Shown piece after piece: positions 53,455 through 64,000 of a stretch of DNA of 64,000 nucleotides. Within the stretch, counting starts at the first letter, position 1; every line of letters starts with the position of its first letter. Source of the DNA: Helopsaltes ochotensis. Its lineage: Eukaryota > Chordata > Aves > Passeriformes > Locustellidae. Below the pieces are notes generated by a model. That model did no database searches. It was not told the DNA's origin and saw nothing but the letters and a program-made list of their open reading frames with translations. Where the stretch lies: positions 50,102 to 114,101 of the forward strand of contig VXBM01001095.1 in assembly GCA_013400155.1 (NCBI GenBank), given 5' to 3'. The translations under genes and the position numbers were made by a program.

Positions 53455-53835
53455 AGACTAGAATCATAAAAAATATAAGGGGATTGGAAAACAAATCCTA
53501 AATTGAATGACTCAAAGACCTGAATTGATTAAGCTTGTCAATAAAGGGCTAACACCTGAGCTGAATTCATTCAAAGTATCTATAAGGGAAAACAAGATGG
53601 ATGATGGAGGGATATCCAACCAGCTGACAAAGATTTGAAAAGATACTACAGCTGGAAGCTGAGACTCTAGTCATTCAGGCAAAAATACCAGACCCATATT
53701 ATTCACATCTTTACTCCAGCTGGGGTAGCTTTTTTTCAAAAGATGCAATCTAGTACTCAAACAAATTCACCCAATGAAGTCCCACATCCTTCTAAGGTCA
53801 GAGCTGATCATGGTGATCGTCTCTGACAATAGATT
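53455..53835 (+). mobile_element. old CR1/L3-like LINE 3' relic
   Basis: Worn forward copy of a CR1-superfamily 3' region. It has 'gcttgtcaataaagggctaa', 'tgaattcattcaaagtatct', 'ataagggaaaacaagatgga', 'gacaaagatttgaaaagat', 'ctggaagctgaga' and, at the end, 'ggtcagagctgatcatggtg', close to the typical 'ggtcagactagatgatcac' terminus. High divergence and many indels indicate great age. No open frame remains. Confidence 0.6.
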
Positions 53836-54248
53836 ACAACTGCTACAGGAAAATTTAAGCATCTTATGAAATATATGCAGTGAAAGTTCTGCCCTATTCC
53901 ACTGGAAGAGCAAAATGCCAATGAGCAGATGGAACATGATTTGTACATTACAAATATAGTATATATATTTCCTATCTTAATTGGCAGAAGATAGCCTAAA
54001 GTAGTTGGCTCCTCCAGTTTCCTCTCTTGGAGAAAAAAGGTAAGTGTCCACAGAAGACTACTCGACCATTCTACCTCTTTCCTTGATTATAGAATAAGCA
54101 TAGATAACTACTACAACCAGATAACTACTTTTAAACAGATTAATTCAAGGGGCAAAATGGTCCAATCATAAAGGCAAAGGAACATTCAGTCATATGTGAA
54201 TGATTTTCATTTCCTGGTAAATTTGGTTTTATAAAACTGCATTGCATG
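53836..54248. other. unique sequence, nothing recognised
   Basis: Short AT-rich stretch between two repeat relics. No feature is recognised. Confidence 0.5.
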
Positions 54249-54310
54249 AAATCATTCATAAAGGTCAAATCATTCATGAACCACAAGCCCACAAATCATT
54301 CATAAAGGCT
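54249..54310 (+). repeat. three interspersed copies of a 16-nt word
   Basis: 'aaatcattcataaagg' occurs at 54249-54264 and again from 54293, with a degenerate third copy (aaatcattcatgaacc) from 54267. The copies are unevenly spaced, so this is a minor local duplication rather than a true tandem array. Confidence 0.7.
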
Positions 54311-54344
54311 TAGGAACTGAATAAATAAAAAAATATTTTTAACG

Positions 54345-54422
54345 GACCAAGAATCTGGGGGCTGGACTAAATGATCTCCCAAGGTCCCTTGCAACCCTAA
54401 CAATTCAATGACTCTGTGACCA
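54345..54422 (+). mobile_element. CR1 3'-end fragment
   Basis: About 75 bp with 'gggggctggactaaatgatc', 'tcccaaggtcccttgcaacc' and 'caattcaatgactctgtgac'. This is the CR1 3' terminus with a degraded octamer tail. It is severely 5'-truncated and separate from the piece at 53455. Confidence 0.85.
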
Positions 54423-56517
54423 TTTGCCATTAAATATGTCATTTTAAAATCTTTTCTTTACTTTAGCTTAATGTTATCAAACCCTGCTGAAGCAGTGTCC
54501 ACAGGACTTTGATAAAACACAAAATTTCATTAGAAAGAGAAGTGTTTAAAGACGCTATTAGACCAGTTCAATCACAAGAAAAAATAGCAATGTTTATTGT
54601 TACAGTAACAATCTTTGTTCATGTCCTGTAACTTCACCTACATAAGTGTTTTTACAATCTTTCAGCCCATGGGTCAAGCCTTTGAGTAAGATAAAGTAGC
54701 AAAGTTTTGCTGAAATCCCTGCCATTTCATGTGAGATCATGGGATGATGAATACAATCATCAAGACAACTAATAAAAAGAGTTTCTAGTGCGTATTCATT
54801 TTAAGTGTTTTTATAATCATATTTTGAACAAAAATACTTTCTCAAATCTAAACTCCATTAAATATGTATGATGTTAATTCAGTATAAATTGTCAGTAGGG
54901 TATTTCCATGTATTTTCATTTTCAGTAGTGCTGAGTCAAGGCCAAAGCCCTAAATCTGAAGAAATTTTGACTCAGACCTGAATACTGAATTACATTTATA
55001 GAACATGAATTAAATGGTCATGGGCTGGAAGCCAGACTTGCAGGAGTTTCAGCTGCAAAGCGGAGGCTAATAGGAGTTATCAGCTGTAATACGTGTCGTT
55101 AATAGTGCAGGAGCTATTTTGAGCAATACACAGGCTGACACAGAGCCAGATCTGCCCTTGTCCTTACTCATACTGCTGTTCCCAATACCTGCTGCTCCCA
55201 TGGTAGCCTATAAAAATAGTTTGTAAATCTCTGCTTTAAACTACTTAGGCTGTATTTTTTATAAGCAGACTGGGTGTGGTAACTAAATGCTCTCCTCCAT
55301 CATGGACAAGCAAGCCTAGTCAAGAAGTGCTCATCAATAAGGGATACCCCAACTACACTGGAATGTTCCCTGATGCTCAGAGGCCCAAAAGGCCACTAAA
55401 ACAAATGAGGATAGCTGAAGCTCCCCACAAGACATTTCCATGCCCCACAGGTTTCCTTCTGCAGGAGAGGTCATCAGGGAGCTCCATCTGACGATTTTCC
55501 TTCTGACCTGCACCAGCAGAGCAATTCAAATCAGCCATAAAGTAGCATTTGGCTCCAGATCCAACCAGTCAGCCCTTTGACAGGGTTCAGATCTGAACCC
55601 CAGTTACATTGCCCAGGCTCATTTCTACCTTTAAAATCATATTCTAGTTAAATGAGCCCTTTCTACAAACTTAAGAAGGGAAGTGTAATTTAGAAGAGTG
55701 GAAAGTATTATTTTAAGGTTGATTAATTGAGTAGGCACCATGCTGAACACTACTTCCAGAGGCAAGGGATGCACTGTGTTACCAAATGATTATTTAATGA
55801 CTCATAATCCCTGTGCATGAGATGTCACTCCTGAGGAATTAGTTTTAAATGGGGTAGTGGTGTCTACTCAAGATGTGGAGCTAGATGTCAAACCACCGTA
55901 ATAGCTACATTTTTACATCAGCCAACATCAAATTTCAGCAGCTTGTGGCTAGAATCACTAATGCATATACCCACTGCTGGAATGATTCATGACTGCAGAG
56001 TAAGAAAAATGATTTACAAAAAGCTTTTGGTGCCAAATGGTATATTTCAGTACCTTAAACTTTGAACCAAAATATTTATATTCCTGTTTTTGAATATCCA
56101 ATTCAATTTAGCACTTGCCAATTGGGTTGGCGAGCTGCCCTCCTGTAATTGTTATCCAGCTGCTACCTACATGCAAAGCACATGCAGCATCTCACAGCAG
56201 AATATTGTTCACAGATTTAGCAAAAACATGAACAAATGGAAGAGACCCAGAGACAGCAAATTTTGTATGCCTGATTTGCAGGATTTATCATTTTATCTGC
56301 CTTCTTTTCTGTAAAAGACCAGTTCATGCAAACTTTTTGAGAGATCAAAGAAAATTATGAAAAAAAAATAGAAGTGTTTCTTCTAAGAGAAGCAGCTATT
56401 GAACTCTTTTGTTGGTATTTAATAAGAATTGTGGGACATTAATAATGGCTCCATATGGTCTTTATAAAATACAGTGCATTTTCCTGATTTAGAAATGTAC
56501 TAGAGAATAAATAAACG
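54423..56517. other. unique sequence, nothing recognised
   Basis: AT-rich unique DNA. Small open frames at 55276-55491 and 56090-56314 on the + strand lack motifs and splice context that I can support. Confidence 0.5.
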
Positions 56518-56625
56518 GATGTTCTGGGTCAGATTGAAAGTCCAGCTAGACTCAGCAACATCTTTCTGACAGATGCTGAGTTCTCAACAAATGTGTTCAA
56601 CCATGGGTTTAAAGTAAACACTGCT
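56518..56625 (+). repeat. possible ancient amniote interspersed repeat
   Basis: 'gttctgggtcagattgaaag' followed by 'tccagctagactcagcaaca' and 'tctttctgacagatgctgag' resembles a common old repeat in reptile and bird genomes ('tgggtcagaccaaaggtcc...tagcccagtatcctgtctc'). I recall the pattern but not a reliable family name, and the copy is diverged. Confidence 0.4.
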
Positions 56626-58133
56626 AAACAGAGAGGGTGCAAGTGACTGAATTAGAGCCTGCTTCTGAGATTATAAATATGCAGCGTATCATTATAATGC
56701 CATGGAAAGACAAAATAATCATGGATTAATATAGTTTCAGTATCTGCCCTGTAAAGATTTAGTAATCTTGATCTGAAGTGGCAGTCAACGGACAAAGGAA
56801 AGAGCCTTAAAAATACATTCACTGGTCTCCTAATTTCATCCCACAGTTTCTTCAAGTAAAATATTGTACGTGCCTTTCATGTGGAACATTGCCATGGCAT
56901 GGGGCTTTTGCTGTCACCTTTTTCATAGGATTTATCATCTGTACAGTAAATGTTAATGGCTGTGTTACTGCATTATCATTCATACAGGCAGGTGGAGAGC
57001 TACTCAAAGCCATAAACAATCCAAACAATCCAAACAATCCATGAGACTGGCGAGCTCTGCCTTACTCTTCATGGTGTGTGCTCAGGCGGGGAGCAGGGGC
57101 TTTCAGGGCTTCCATACTAGAATTCAGGTCAAATATGGATCTGAGCACATCTGAGCACCTAGAGCAGTAGCAGGATCTTTCAAAAAGCTGAGCTACCTTC
57201 ATTCCTGCTGACTTTACTGGTGACTGAAGAAATTGGCTGAAACAGAACTAACAAGACACGAGACCACAGGCACATGCTGCAGTATGTTCAGATAACTGGA
57301 GGAGATCAGAGAGCTCTTTTACAGCAGCTAATTAGAGAGGTTGTTTTGGATAAATGTGTGATGTGTTCATCACTCAGCATTTAATGAACTATGTGAGAGG
57401 TAGATTTTAAGTGGTTTGTAACAAACTGCTTTAAAGACATGTTCTCAGTTGTTCAGATTAAAGAACCAAATATAAATGAGGTATTTAGGCAGAATGATGT
57501 GCAGTGTCTTCACTCGTTCTTTCAGGATATCAAATGTAGGAGGAGTGCATTATAAAGAAACAAACTGGACATCTAAGTATATTCCAGCAAGTGGGGAAAA
57601 AACCAGCTAAAAATTAAAATTAAACCATGATTCAGGAACCATCCATAATCCAAACAGGAATTCTATAAAAATCTGTCCATCTCTTGGTAGACAATAGATG
57701 TTTGTATGTAGATATGATATGCTTATGTGAGAGTCTGATGATAGCTGAAAACAATGGTGTGAGTTAAAGTGCTTTATTAGATGTCCATTTCAAGAGACAT
57801 CCAAAAGTGATGGGGACTCCCTTCCTGCTGGGTAGTGACCTACTGGTTGAACCTCTCACCTGGTATGCATGAGACAGAGGTCCAGCTGGTCTTTGGTTAA
57901 GGGAATTCAAATGCACAGCTCCTGTAGAGTAAATCCAGACAGAAACAAACTTTGAAAGCTTCTTTGAAGATATGTATCCAAGAATGCAAGATTCATCAAA
58001 CCAGGAGACCAAGAGTGAGTCGAACTCCTTAGCTGAGTGTATCATGAGCAACAAGGAACAACACCTCCCACTCCCTGGGTGGTCATGCTCTGAAATTAGA
58101 TGGCCTAAATTCTACCTTAATTGTTCAGAAATG

Positions 58134-58134
<1 letters not shown>
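56626..58134. other. unique sequence with a 9-bp triplicate (57014-57040)
   Basis: AT-rich unique DNA. It contains three perfect tandem copies of AAACAATCC at 57014-57040. The frame 57764-58054 (-, 96 codons) has no recognisable domain. This is the last trustworthy sequence before the homopolymer and the A-block lattice. Confidence 0.55.
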
Positions 58135-58223
<89 letters not shown>

Positions 58224-58230
58224 NTTTTTT
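58135..58230 (+). repeat. 89 T, single N at 58224, six T (contig join)
   Basis: Exactly 89 T (58135-58223), one N, then six T before the first A block. T continues after that block at 58251-58271, so the underlying tract was a T run interrupted by the overlay. The single N marks a join between separately assembled pieces, and the piece to the right carries the 43-base lattice. Confidence 0.9.
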
Positions 58231-60160
58231 AAAAAAAAAAAAAAAAAAAATTTTTTTTTTTTTTTTTTTTTGCAAAAAAAAAAAAAAAAAAAAATCCAGC
58301 CAGAAATCAAGAGTACAAAAAAAAAAAAAAAAAAAAGTAGGGATAAATAAAAATGAAAGAAAAAAAAAAAAAAAAAAAAGAGCATTATTTAACCTTTAAC
58401 CTAAAAAAAAAAAAAAAAAAAAACAAATTTGTTAAAAGAAAATACAAAAAAAAAAAAAAAAAAAACATTTCTTAGATAACAACTCTGCAAAAAAAAAAAA
58501 AAAAAAAATTCCTCAGTGCGGTTCAACGTCTAAAAAAAAAAAAAAAAAAAATCTGCTTTTTCTTGATAAATGGTAAAAAAAAAAAAAAAAAAAATATCGG
58601 GTACAGCTCTCTATCTTATTGAATTAGAAAGAGAGAAAACCTACCACTCACCATTAGAGAAAAAAAAAAAAAAAAAAAAATATCCCAAATATCCAGTATG
58701 AGTAAAAAAAAAAAAAAAAAAAAACAAAAAGCATTCTCCGAATAAAAAAAAAAAAAAAAAAAAAAAAGGTTTCACAGCTGACATCTGAAAAAAAAAAAAA
58801 AAAAAAAAAAGCAAAGTATCAAAAATGTAGCTAAAAAAAAAAAAAAAAAAAATTTTATTGTGAAAGATGGGCCTCAAAAAAAAAAAAAAAAAAAAACTGG
58901 TAAACTTGCATGTACTTTAAAAAAAAAAAAAAAAAAAATAATTTAACTGGAAGGAGCTAAAAAAAAAAAAAAAAAAAAAAAAATAATAATAACAATAATA
59001 ATAAAAAAAAAAAAAAAAAAAAAAAACTGGATTGTGCATAGTGTTTTAAAAAAAAAAAAAAAAAAAACATTAGATATTATTAAAGCCATTAAAAAAAAAA
59101 AAAAAAAAAAAGAGATGACTTGCCTGAGGTGACCAAACAAGTTACAGCATTCAGTCACTTTTGCTGACATCTTACACCAGCATCTGTGATCTGTGCCTTG
59201 CACAGCAGCGTATGAGTCAAAAAAAAAAAAAAAAAAAAACTCTGAACATTCCATGGGCATTAAAAAAAAAAAAAAAAAAAAAGGTACCCAGGGAAAAGGT
59301 GTCTGAAAAAAAAAAAAAAAAAAAAGAGTATAAACAGGCATATTTTTTAAAAAAAAAAAAAAAAAAAACGGAGGAAGAGACAAACAGCTGGAAAAAAAAA
59401 AAAAAAAAAAACAGCATGAAAAAGTAGGAAAAAGAAAAAAAAAAAAAAAAAAAACAGATTTCAGAAGAAGTGGAAAGAGGAACTGAAAGACGAAGAACAA
59501 CAGTGGGAGAAATGACAGAAAAAAAAAAAAAAAAAAAAAACAGGACCATTAACACAAGCAGGAAAAAAAAAAAAAAAAAAAAAAAAGATGAAAGGAACCT
59601 GATGGAAAAAAAAAAAAAAAAAAAAATTCAGGAAGCCACCTGGGAGCTGAAAAAAAAAAAAAAAAAAAAACTGACAAGCCCTGTCTTGCTCCAAAAAAAA
59701 AAAAAAAAAAAATCAGCAGTACCTGGCTTTGCTCTAAAAAAAAAAAAAAAAAAAAATCACTGGGGATTCCCAGTCCAAAAAAAAAAAAAAAAAAAAAACA
59801 GAAGGTAGGTGGTGCTGGAAAAAAAAAAAAAAAAAAAAAAATGAAAATACTCAGCTTGTATTTTACTTGCCAGTTAAAGGGCTGAGAAAGTAAGTGGCAG
59901 GTGGCACAAAAAAAAAAAAAAAAAAAACTTAAATTGACAAAGGATTCAAAAAAAAAAAAAAAAAAAAAAATCTCTCCCAAGCGGGAGGAAGTAAAAAAAA
60001 AAAAAAAAAAAAATTGTGGATGAGTAGAATGAAATTAAAAAAAAAAAAAAAAAAAATCTTTTGAATGACAAACTGATAAAAAAAAAAAAAAAAAAAAAAC
60101 TGGCAGAGGTCAGCAACAAACAAAAAAAAAAAAAAAAAAAAAGTACATTGTTCAAATTTC

Positions 60161-60191
<31 letters not shown>

Positions 60192-63100
60192 CTAAAACTT
60201 TCCTATACAAAAAAAAAAAAAAAAAAAAATATTTCCAGGCTTCTTCAAAATAAAAAAAAAAAAAAAAAAAACTATAGATAACAGTAAAATACTAAAAAAA
60301 AAAAAAAAAAAAAAACATTTTTGTAAAGTGACAGTGCAAAAAAAAAAAAAAAAAAAACACAGAAGAGAATAAAGTCACTGAAAAAAAAAAAAAAAAAAAA
60401 TTTATAAAATGCCCTCATAACTAAATTCTAGGCACATATATGCACTTTCACACAGTGTGACACTTAAAAAAAAAAAAAAAAAAAAAAAGTACTTTTCCTC
60501 TCTACATTTAAAAAAAAAAAAAAAAAAAATTCAATGTCAAAATTTTCTGAAGAAAAAAAAAAAAAAAAAAAAATATTCAAAAGTTAGAGCATTTGAAAAA
60601 AAAAAAAAAAAAAAAGTGCACATGAGTCCAAAAAATTCAAAAAAAAAAAAAAAAAAAAAATTTTACATCTAATGAGTCACTAAAAAAAAAAAAAAAAAAA
60701 ATACATGAATGTAATTCTGAAGCTAAAAAAAAAAAAAAAAAAAAAATTTAATTGCTCCCATAGAAGTAAAAAAAAAAAAAAAAAAAAATAAATAACAATA
60801 TGTATGTACAAAAAAAAAAAAAAAAAAAAAATTATGGTTGGTAGTACCTGCCAAAAAAAAAAAAAAAAAAAAAAATCACAAAAGAATGATAATCTAAAAA
60901 AAAAAAAAAAAAAAAAAAATGAAAGGTCATACATAATTCAAAAAAAAAAAAAAAAAAAATATTTTGAGTACTTGAGACAGCAAAAAAAAAAAAAAAAAAA
61001 AAAGGGCATGAACTAAATCCTTTGCAAAAAAAAAAAAAAAAAAAAAAATAGAACCGTCCTTATTGGAAAAAAAAAAAAAAAAAAAAAAATAATTCCTGTC
61101 TGTGAAGAAGCAAAAAAAAAAAAAAAAAAAAGATTTTGGATCAGTCTGGAAAAAAAAAAAAAAAAAAAAAAAAAACTTTCTTTCAAAGTTGGATCTGAAA
61201 AAAAAAAAAAAAAAAAAACAAACCAGGGAACCTGTGTTCATCCCAAAAGTGAGGGTCTAGACACCATCCCCCAGGGATTGCCAAAAAAAAAAAAAAAAAA
61301 AAAGCTGCTTCACTCAGTCCTGTTCAAAAAAAAAAAAAAAAAAAAAAGAGGTCCCTATTTCACATATTTAAAAAAAAAAAAAAAAAAAATTCTTGTTTCT
61401 GGGACTGGATACAAAAAAAAAAAAAAAAAAAAAGACAAAAATTACTTGTTGATCTGTACCATCCTTGGTGGCAGGTAAGAAATCTTAGAATTACACAAAA
61501 AAAAAAAAAAAAAAAAAATTTTCTTGTTTTCAGTCTTTCAAGGAGGTCTGATCCACCCTCTGATTTTAATTTGGTTCAAATTGTAAAAAAAAAAAAAAAA
61601 AAAACACTTAGGCAGAGGCAGTCCACAAAAAAAAAAAAAAAAAAAAATCTCAACAGATGGATTGATAGAAAAAAAAAAAAAAAAAAAAAAATGTTGACTG
61701 TCAAATCAAGAGAAAAAAAAAAAAAAAAAAAAACCGCACTGTGAATTCCTCAGATTAAAAAAAAAAAAAAAAAAAAGATTTGTCTCTAATTTGCTTAACA
61801 AAAAAAAAAAAAAAAAAAATTGGTTGATACCCATCAACTCCCAAAAAAAAAAAAAAAAAAAATTCCTTAGGGTCTCTCCTGCCAGAAAAAAAAAAAAAAA
61901 AAAAAACGTGACACACAAATCTGCTAGGGGCTGCTTACATTCTGAGTCTACTTAATCTGAGGATTCATTGCAAAAAAAAAAAAAAAAAAAACCATTAGCT
62001 TATTTACTGCCACCAAAAAAAAAAAAAAAAAAAACATAATAAAATATTACTTCAAACAAAAAAAAAAAAAAAAAAAAAACTATTAGCTCATTCTTCAATT
62101 AAAAAAAAAAAAAAAAAAAAAGGTTGTTTTGCTGTTATGCTCACTAGCATCAATCAAACAGCAGTCAGCTGCAAAACTTCTCACAGAAAAAAAAAAAAAA
62201 AAAAAACACTCAGTTGCTCACAATAGCATAAAAAAAAAAAAAAAAAAAATCATCCTTTTCTTGTCATCCTCAAAAAAAAAAAAAAAAAAAAATTAGAATG
62301 CAAGACTTATTTCTTAAAAAAAAAAAAAAAAAAAAAGCATCACAAGATATCAAGTTTCAAAAAAAAAAAAAAAAAAAATGGATTGTTGAAAATAGCCAGT
62401 GAAAAAAAAAAAAAAAAAAAATATATATATTTATAAACACCGGTAAAAAAAAAAAAAAAAAAAATAATCCATCCCAAGGGGTCTACTAAAAAAAAAAAAA
62501 AAAAAAACTGCCTTCAGGGGTGGGTTGTAAAAAAAAAAAAAAAAAAAAAACTAAAAAGGGCTGAGCAGGTTTTAAAAAAAAAAAAAAAAAAAAAGCCCTG
62601 GACAAAGGAGGACTGAAAAAAAAAAAAAAAAAAAAATTCTGGCCAAAGATCATGGCAACCCAGGATATGTCTGACCTTGACTGCTTCCCACTACTGTAAT
62701 TTAAAAAAAAAAAAAAAAAAAAGGACACATCAGACCTGTCTAAAGAAAAAAAAAAAAAAAAAAAACCGGTTGTAAGATTTTCTCCATGAAAAAAAAAAAA
62801 AAAAAAAAGGAGAATGTAAATGGGGACAAAAAAAAAAAAAAAAAAAAAAAAAATAACCAGTTTGTTATTGAATCTCCTGAGAATTGTTGTTTCTCCCATG
62901 CACTGCCCAGAGTAAATAAAAAAAAAAAAAAAAAAAACCCATCAAATAGGTCGGGGTATTAAAAAAAAAAAAAAAAAAAAAGGAGTGATTGGTATGATCC
63001 TCTAAAAAAAAAAAAAAAAAAAATCTGGATCTGTTCCAAGATTTGAAAAAAAAAAAAAAAAAAAAACCCTCAGAGAGGGTACTGAGGAAAAAAAAAAAAA

Positions 63101-64000
63101 AAAAAAAAAAGTGACCGAAGGGTATTACTGCTAAAAAAAAAAAAAAAAAAAACTCCCCTGAGGAAATCGTAATCAAAAAAAAAAAAAAAAAAAAATGGCC
63201 TTCCCTCATAACAATTAGAAAAAAAAAAAAAAAAAAAAAATTACAATTCTGACAAGAGAATAAAAAAAAAAAAAAAAAAAAGAAAAGGCAGTTTGTCCCA
63301 TTTTAAAAAAAAAAAAAAAAAAAACACAAAGGAGCCAGTGGCTACTCAAAAAAAAAAAAAAAAAAAAACATATAAACACTGATCATTCACAAAAAAAAAA
63401 AAAAAAAAAACTACTAACAGGAACCTGAGGTACAAAAAAAAAAAAAAAAAAAATGAAACACCTTTTTTTGTGGTAAAAAAAAAAAAAAAAAAAAAAATGT
63501 ATGACAAAGACTCAAGGCCACAGCCATCGAAAAAAATAAACACAAACAAATTATTTGTTTCAAAAAAAAAAAAAAAAAAAAAATGATAGAACTGCCTTTT
63601 GTGTAAAAAAAAAAAAAAAAAAAAAGGGGGGTGTAGGGGGGGGCTGTATGGAACTTTTAGGTATCTCCCAAATGTGACAGTAAATGAATGTAAAAAAAAA
63701 AAAAAAAAAAAGACTGTTTTGCCACTGAAGACATAAAAAAAAAAAAAAAAAAAATCTCCCCCAAGTCTGATTCAGAAAAAAAAAAAAAAAAAAAAAAGCT
63801 GAAATAGTCGTCTCAGGAAAAAAAAAAAAAAAAAAAAAAATAAAATGGCATGAACTGGTTTCTAAAAAAAAAAAAAAAAAAAACACCTGCACTGTAGTTC
63901 TAGAAGAAAAAAAAAAAAAAAAAAAATACTTTTTCCCATCAAATGTCTTAAAAAAAAAAAAAAAAAAAAAGCGAGAAAGCTACACTGACTGGAAAAAAAA
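58231..64000 (+). repeat. strict 43-base lattice: 20 A + 23 other bases, about 120 blocks
   Basis: Blocks of at least 20 A sit at 58231+43k to 58250+43k for k = 0 to 134; the last block is cut by the window end at 63993-64000. Exact examples are 58231-58250, 58919-58938, 59048-59067, 59392-59411, 60338-60357 and 62703-62722. Slightly longer runs are explained by adjacent native A. The 23-base intervals all differ and look like normal genomic DNA. About 15 slots are not A (for example k = 9, 21, 22, 29, 38, 51, 70, 75, 77, 86, 91, 103, 108, 123, 126) and hold ordinary sequence with the phase kept. The A blocks therefore overwrite sequence rather than add to it. All Lys- and Phe-rich frames here are by-products, because A blocks contain no stop in any frame on either strand. 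Most likely a processing artefact, not a genomic repeat. Confidence 0.95.

Noticed and set aside
58121..63892. Lys-rich (+) and Phe-rich (-) open frames of up to 185 codons
   Set aside because: A20 blocks lack stops in all frames on both strands, so long frames appear automatically. The period of 43 is not a multiple of three, so no frame is maintained by design.
58231..64000. CRISPR-like repeat-spacer array (20-nt repeat, 23-nt spacers)
   Set aside because: The repeat is pure A, spacing is perfect to the base, missing repeats are replaced by sequence without a phase change, and the genome is a vertebrate. None of this fits CRISPR.
58231..64000. Tandem retrocopies of poly-A-tailed small RNAs
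   Set aside because: Tailed retrocopies would vary in insert and tail length. Here all periods are 43, and skipped blocks retain phase, which cannot result from joining separate molecules.

Overview
This window is AT-rich, gene-poor vertebrate DNA, most likely intergenic or deep intronic sequence from a bird. The best taxonomic clue is a set of CR1-type LINE fragments of several ages. One of them has the classic CR1 3' end (a 'gatctccagaggtcc'-type terminus followed by ATTCTGTG octamers). CR1 is also common in crocodilians and turtles, so 'bird' is likely but not proven. I found no convincing protein-coding gene, tRNA or rRNA. Open reading frames are short, mutually overlapping and unlike any family I know, except one decayed CR1 reverse-transcriptase stretch.

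Layout. 1-95 is an AAAG microsatellite. 96-11679 is mostly unique sequence with two homopolymer tracts containing a single N (7660 and 9502), a GC-rich patch (about 8265-8790) and a pyrimidine-rich patch (about 9830-10195). An old, long CR1 copy lies at about 11680-12560. A 27-bp-stem hairpin lies at 13140-13197. A CR1 reverse-transcriptase fragment (about 19400-19745) and a separate CR1 3' end (about 20550-20768) follow. A GGAA microsatellite runs into a 195-N gap (24164-24425). A CR1 copy on the minus strand covers about 26288-26915. 27-50 kb is mostly unique, with two possible ancient SINE-like or amniote repeats (about 31040-31290 and 36050-36160) and a 213-N gap next to an AAAAG repeat (44643-44890). 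More CR1-family relics lie at about 50190-50730, 53455-53835 and 54345-54422.

The most remarkable part is the end. From 58231 to the edge of the window, and presumably beyond it, the sequence carries blocks of 20 A on an exact 43-base lattice, each followed by 23 bases of ordinary-looking sequence. The phase never drifts over more than 5.7 kb. Where a block is absent (about 15 sites), ordinary sequence fills that slot and the next block is still in phase. The A blocks therefore replace 20 bases rather than being inserted. The lattice begins six bases after a single N in a long T tract, which looks like the start of a separately assembled contig. No known genomic element behaves this way. My reading is a data-processing artefact, for example zeroed 2-bit memory (A = 00) in a k-mer or gap-filling step, or some later edit of the record. 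About 47% of the bases in the occupied periods are unreliable.

No genes work together here. The window's biological content is a record of old retrotransposon insertions in otherwise unique DNA, plus several assembly scars that explain most of the odd low-complexity translations.
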